A stretch of 64,000 nt of DNA from Paenibacillus sp. OV219 (GTDB lineage: Bacteria; Bacillota; Bacilli; Paenibacillales; Paenibacillaceae). Below the pieces are notes generated by a model. It saw nothing but the letters and a program-made list of their open reading frames with translations, did not search any database and was not told the origin of the DNA. Position 1 is the stretch's first letter; each line of letters opens with the position of its first letter. A program made the translations under genes and the position numbers. Location of the stretch: contig NZ_FOCJ01000004.1 in NCBI RefSeq assembly GCF_900110075.1, positions 62,001 through 126,000 on the forward strand, written 5' to 3'. This document shows, one piece after another, positions 62,393 through 64,000 of this stretch.

Positions 62393-64000
62393 CTATTCTT
62401 GTACAAACGCGATCTCGTCGAACGATATGGTGAAGTCTCCTCCGATAGATGTAATCTGAAGCTCCAATAGGTTCAGCTGGTTCAGATCAGGATTGCCTGT
62501 CATGCTCCGCATCCATCCGTTCACTTCGCGGGTCAGGGGGATGCATTGATGCGACCATCCGTTTCGCGCTTCCGAAGCGATCTGCGTCCACTCGAAGAGC
62601 GGACATGCGGCAACCCACTGCACGTACCGGTTGTCTGTTTGTTTCATACGGACGGTGAAGGCAGACGGCGGGAAGCCTCCCCATGTCTCATGCGAGAATT
62701 TGATCCAGAAGTGAAGCTCACAGCCGAACGCTAGAGCATCATCCGCCGCTGTATTCGGTATATCAAACTGCAGCTTGACGAGTGAGGATGTGGCTTGCAG
62801 CTGCACAGAAGGTCCGGCATCAACGGTCTCTTGCTCATTTAGCTCAAGATGAGCGCTTCGGCTCGGAAAGGCTTCCTTTATGACCGCCGAAACCATATCG
62901 AAGCGGTACTTCACTTGCTCGTCAGCTGGCAGCACATGAAGGTCGATCCAATCGAGATCCACTGTGCCTAATGCGCTTATGACCGTAAGCCCCACTCGAT
63001 AAAATCCTGGCTCCGCGTATATATGTTCGACTACTGAATCCGCGCTTCTTGTTCCATCCCCCAAGTCCCATTGATAGGTCAGGCTGCTACCTCCGTCAAT
63101 ATCCTGGCTGTACGATCCGTCGAATTCCACCACGCCCCCTGCTCGCGGGCTTACAGTCGCGAGTGTTGCCACAGCTACCGGCGACGGGCCATCCGCAACA
63201 CAAACGGCAACTTGCGAGACGTTCACTTCGTGATGGAAATCTCCGCTGCCATTGCCAGTTATGGTGTTGCCGGCAAAATACAGCTGCTTCGCATGTTTGA
63301 TATAAACACCATACGTGTCGTTATCTGTAATCTCGTTCTGCTCGACGATCCAATGGTTCGCTTCATAGCCTTCCTTATAGCCGATCGCGAGCCCTACGCT
63401 CTTATTGTGATGAATCCGATTGCGCCGCATCGTGAAATGGCTGCTCGAGCCGTTCACGACCGCGATTCCCGCGTTGCCGAATTTCTCCGGTGCGTTCGCG
63501 ATTCGGAGACCATTATAAGCGGCTTCGTTCTCAATCAGCACCGCACGGCACGAGCCTCCGAGCCAGAAGCCGTAGCTGGAATGGTTGCCCTTATTGCGCA
63601 CAAACACGTTGCCTGGATCCCATACTTCCCATGCATTGTTGTTCGCATAGGATGCATCGTTATTTTCAAAATAGTTGCCTGTGCTTACATAGCCATTCAG
63701 CGAGCGAATAAACACGCCATCCCCGCCGTATGTAAAGTCGTTATTCCGAATCCGGTTGTCATTCGATCCGCTCTCGATGAGCACGGAGGTTGAATCTCTC
63801 GCATGGACCTCCCCCGGATCGATTCGAATGCCATAATTCATGACGTTGCTATCGATCTCGTTGCCAGAAGAACCCCATAGCTTCAAGCAAACATTCGTGC
63901 AATTGGCAAATGTGTTGCTGACTACCTTATTGCGGTTTGCGTATCTCAAATAAAGCCCGTTCCAGACACGATTGCCAATATTACGGGAGATGATGCTCGC
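62393..64000 (-). CDS. Right-handed beta-helix protein with PKD domain (N-terminus beyond window)
   Basis: Incomplete: the frame remains open to the last base, and the beta-helix pattern (SRNIGNRVWNGLYLRY) continues past the first TTG at 63949, so the true start is outside. At least 535 residues. NxIxxNxxxNN-type coils fill the first ~260, typical of NosD/pectate-lyase-like helices. A PKD domain follows (GVVEFDGSYSQDIDGGSS, YQWDLGDGT, PGFYRVGLTV), then ~170 residues that look like a carbohydrate-binding beta-sandwich (LQFDIPN, FTISFDEIAF). Its direction and proximity to the alpha-mannosidase suggest polysaccharide binding or degradation. Catalytic residues not identified. Confidence 0.85.
   Translation of the reverse strand, partial: ASIISRNIGNRVWNGLYLRYANRNKVVSNTFANCTNVCLKLWGSSGNEIDSNVMNYGIRIDPGEVHARDSTSVLIESGSNDNRIRNNDFTYGGDGVFIRSLNGYVSTGNYFENNDASYANNNAWEVWDPGNVFVRNKGNHSSYGFWLGGSCRAVLIENEAAYNGLRIANAPEKFGNAGIAVVNGSSSHFTMRRNRIHHNKSVGLAIGYKEGYEANHWIVEQNEITDNDTYGVYIKHAKQLYFAGNTITGNGSGDFHHEVNVSQVAVCVADGPSPVAVATLATVSPRAGGVVEFDGSYSQDIDGGSSLTYQWDLGDGTRSADSVVEHIYAEPGFYRVGLTVISALGTVDLDWIDLHVLPADEQVKYRFDMVSAVIKEAFPSRSAHLELNEQETVDAGPSVQLQATSSLVKLQFDIPNTAADDALAFGCELHFWIKFSHETWGGFPPSAFTVRMKQTDNRYVQWVAACPLFEWTQIASEARNGWSHQCIPLTREVNGWMRSMTGNPDLNQLNLLELQITSIGGDFTISFDEIAFVQE

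Overview
The window reads as chromosome of a spore-forming, GC-rich Firmicute of the Paenibacillaceae (Paenibacillus, Cohnella or a near relative). The grounds are S-layer-homology (SLH) proteins, CgeB-type spore-surface glycosyltransferases, a YdjO zinc-ribbon protein, EcsAB, a Psd decarboxylase, AraC regulators and an S-alkylcysteine salvage operon organised like that of Bacillus subtilis. No rRNA, tRNA, CRISPR array, transposase or phage gene was found. The first ~34 kb lies almost entirely on the minus strand.

Region 1 (1-24.7 kb) is a large polysaccharide and glycosyltransferase locus that I interpret as a spore-surface glycosylation system. From 7.2 kb down to 0.6 kb an operon encodes a GT4 glycosyltransferase, three enzymes fitting a UDP-L-QuiNAc/L-RhaNAc pathway (2-epimerase, 4,6-dehydratase, RmlD-type reductase), an Rmd-like SDR and a GT2. 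Two CgeB paralogues follow (7.4-9.7 kb). The ydjO gene is on the plus strand. Next come a tightly overlapping operon of four small proteins (10.5-11.9 kb) and a six-gene glycosyltransferase/nucleotidyltransferase operon (12-18.3 kb). The last gene encodes a ~2040-residue protein made of DGSVTSxKL-type repeats and ending WIAIGH (18.5-24.6 kb). Several unrelated enzymes here carry the same N-terminal tag, a basic tract followed by a Gly/Tyr-rich GYxxG motif. Several upstream regions contain CATANNNTA-like elements resembling mother-cell sigma -10 boxes. These two features suggest a co-localised, sporulation-timed glycosylation machine.

Region 2 (24.7-34.3 kb) holds a 2254-residue secreted multidomain protein paired with an SLH-anchored secreted protein, in an AT-richer stretch, and then a GT4 glycosyltransferase.

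Region 3 (34.4-49.4 kb) is metabolic and regulatory. It contains psd, an AraC regulator, a PLP aminotransferase and a salvage cluster for S-modified cysteine: LysR regulator, amino-acid ABC transporter, two flavin monooxygenases, an M20 deacylase, DinB, and a divergent N-acetyltransferase. A 24-nt operator-like sequence occurs in front of both the LysR gene and the transporter. EcsAB follow.

Region 4 (49.5-64 kb) holds an SLH protein, a phytanoyl-CoA dioxygenase-like enzyme divergent from an AraC regulator, a small lipoprotein, a DEAD-box helicase, an SDR, a CheX-like protein, a zinc-phospholipase-C-family protein, an HRDC protein, DUF3055 and other small proteins, a GH38 alpha-mannosidase, and a right-handed beta-helix/PKD protein cut by the window edge. 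Hairpin-forming tandem repeats occur at 265-514 and 53240-53400 and share the same 28-nt core.
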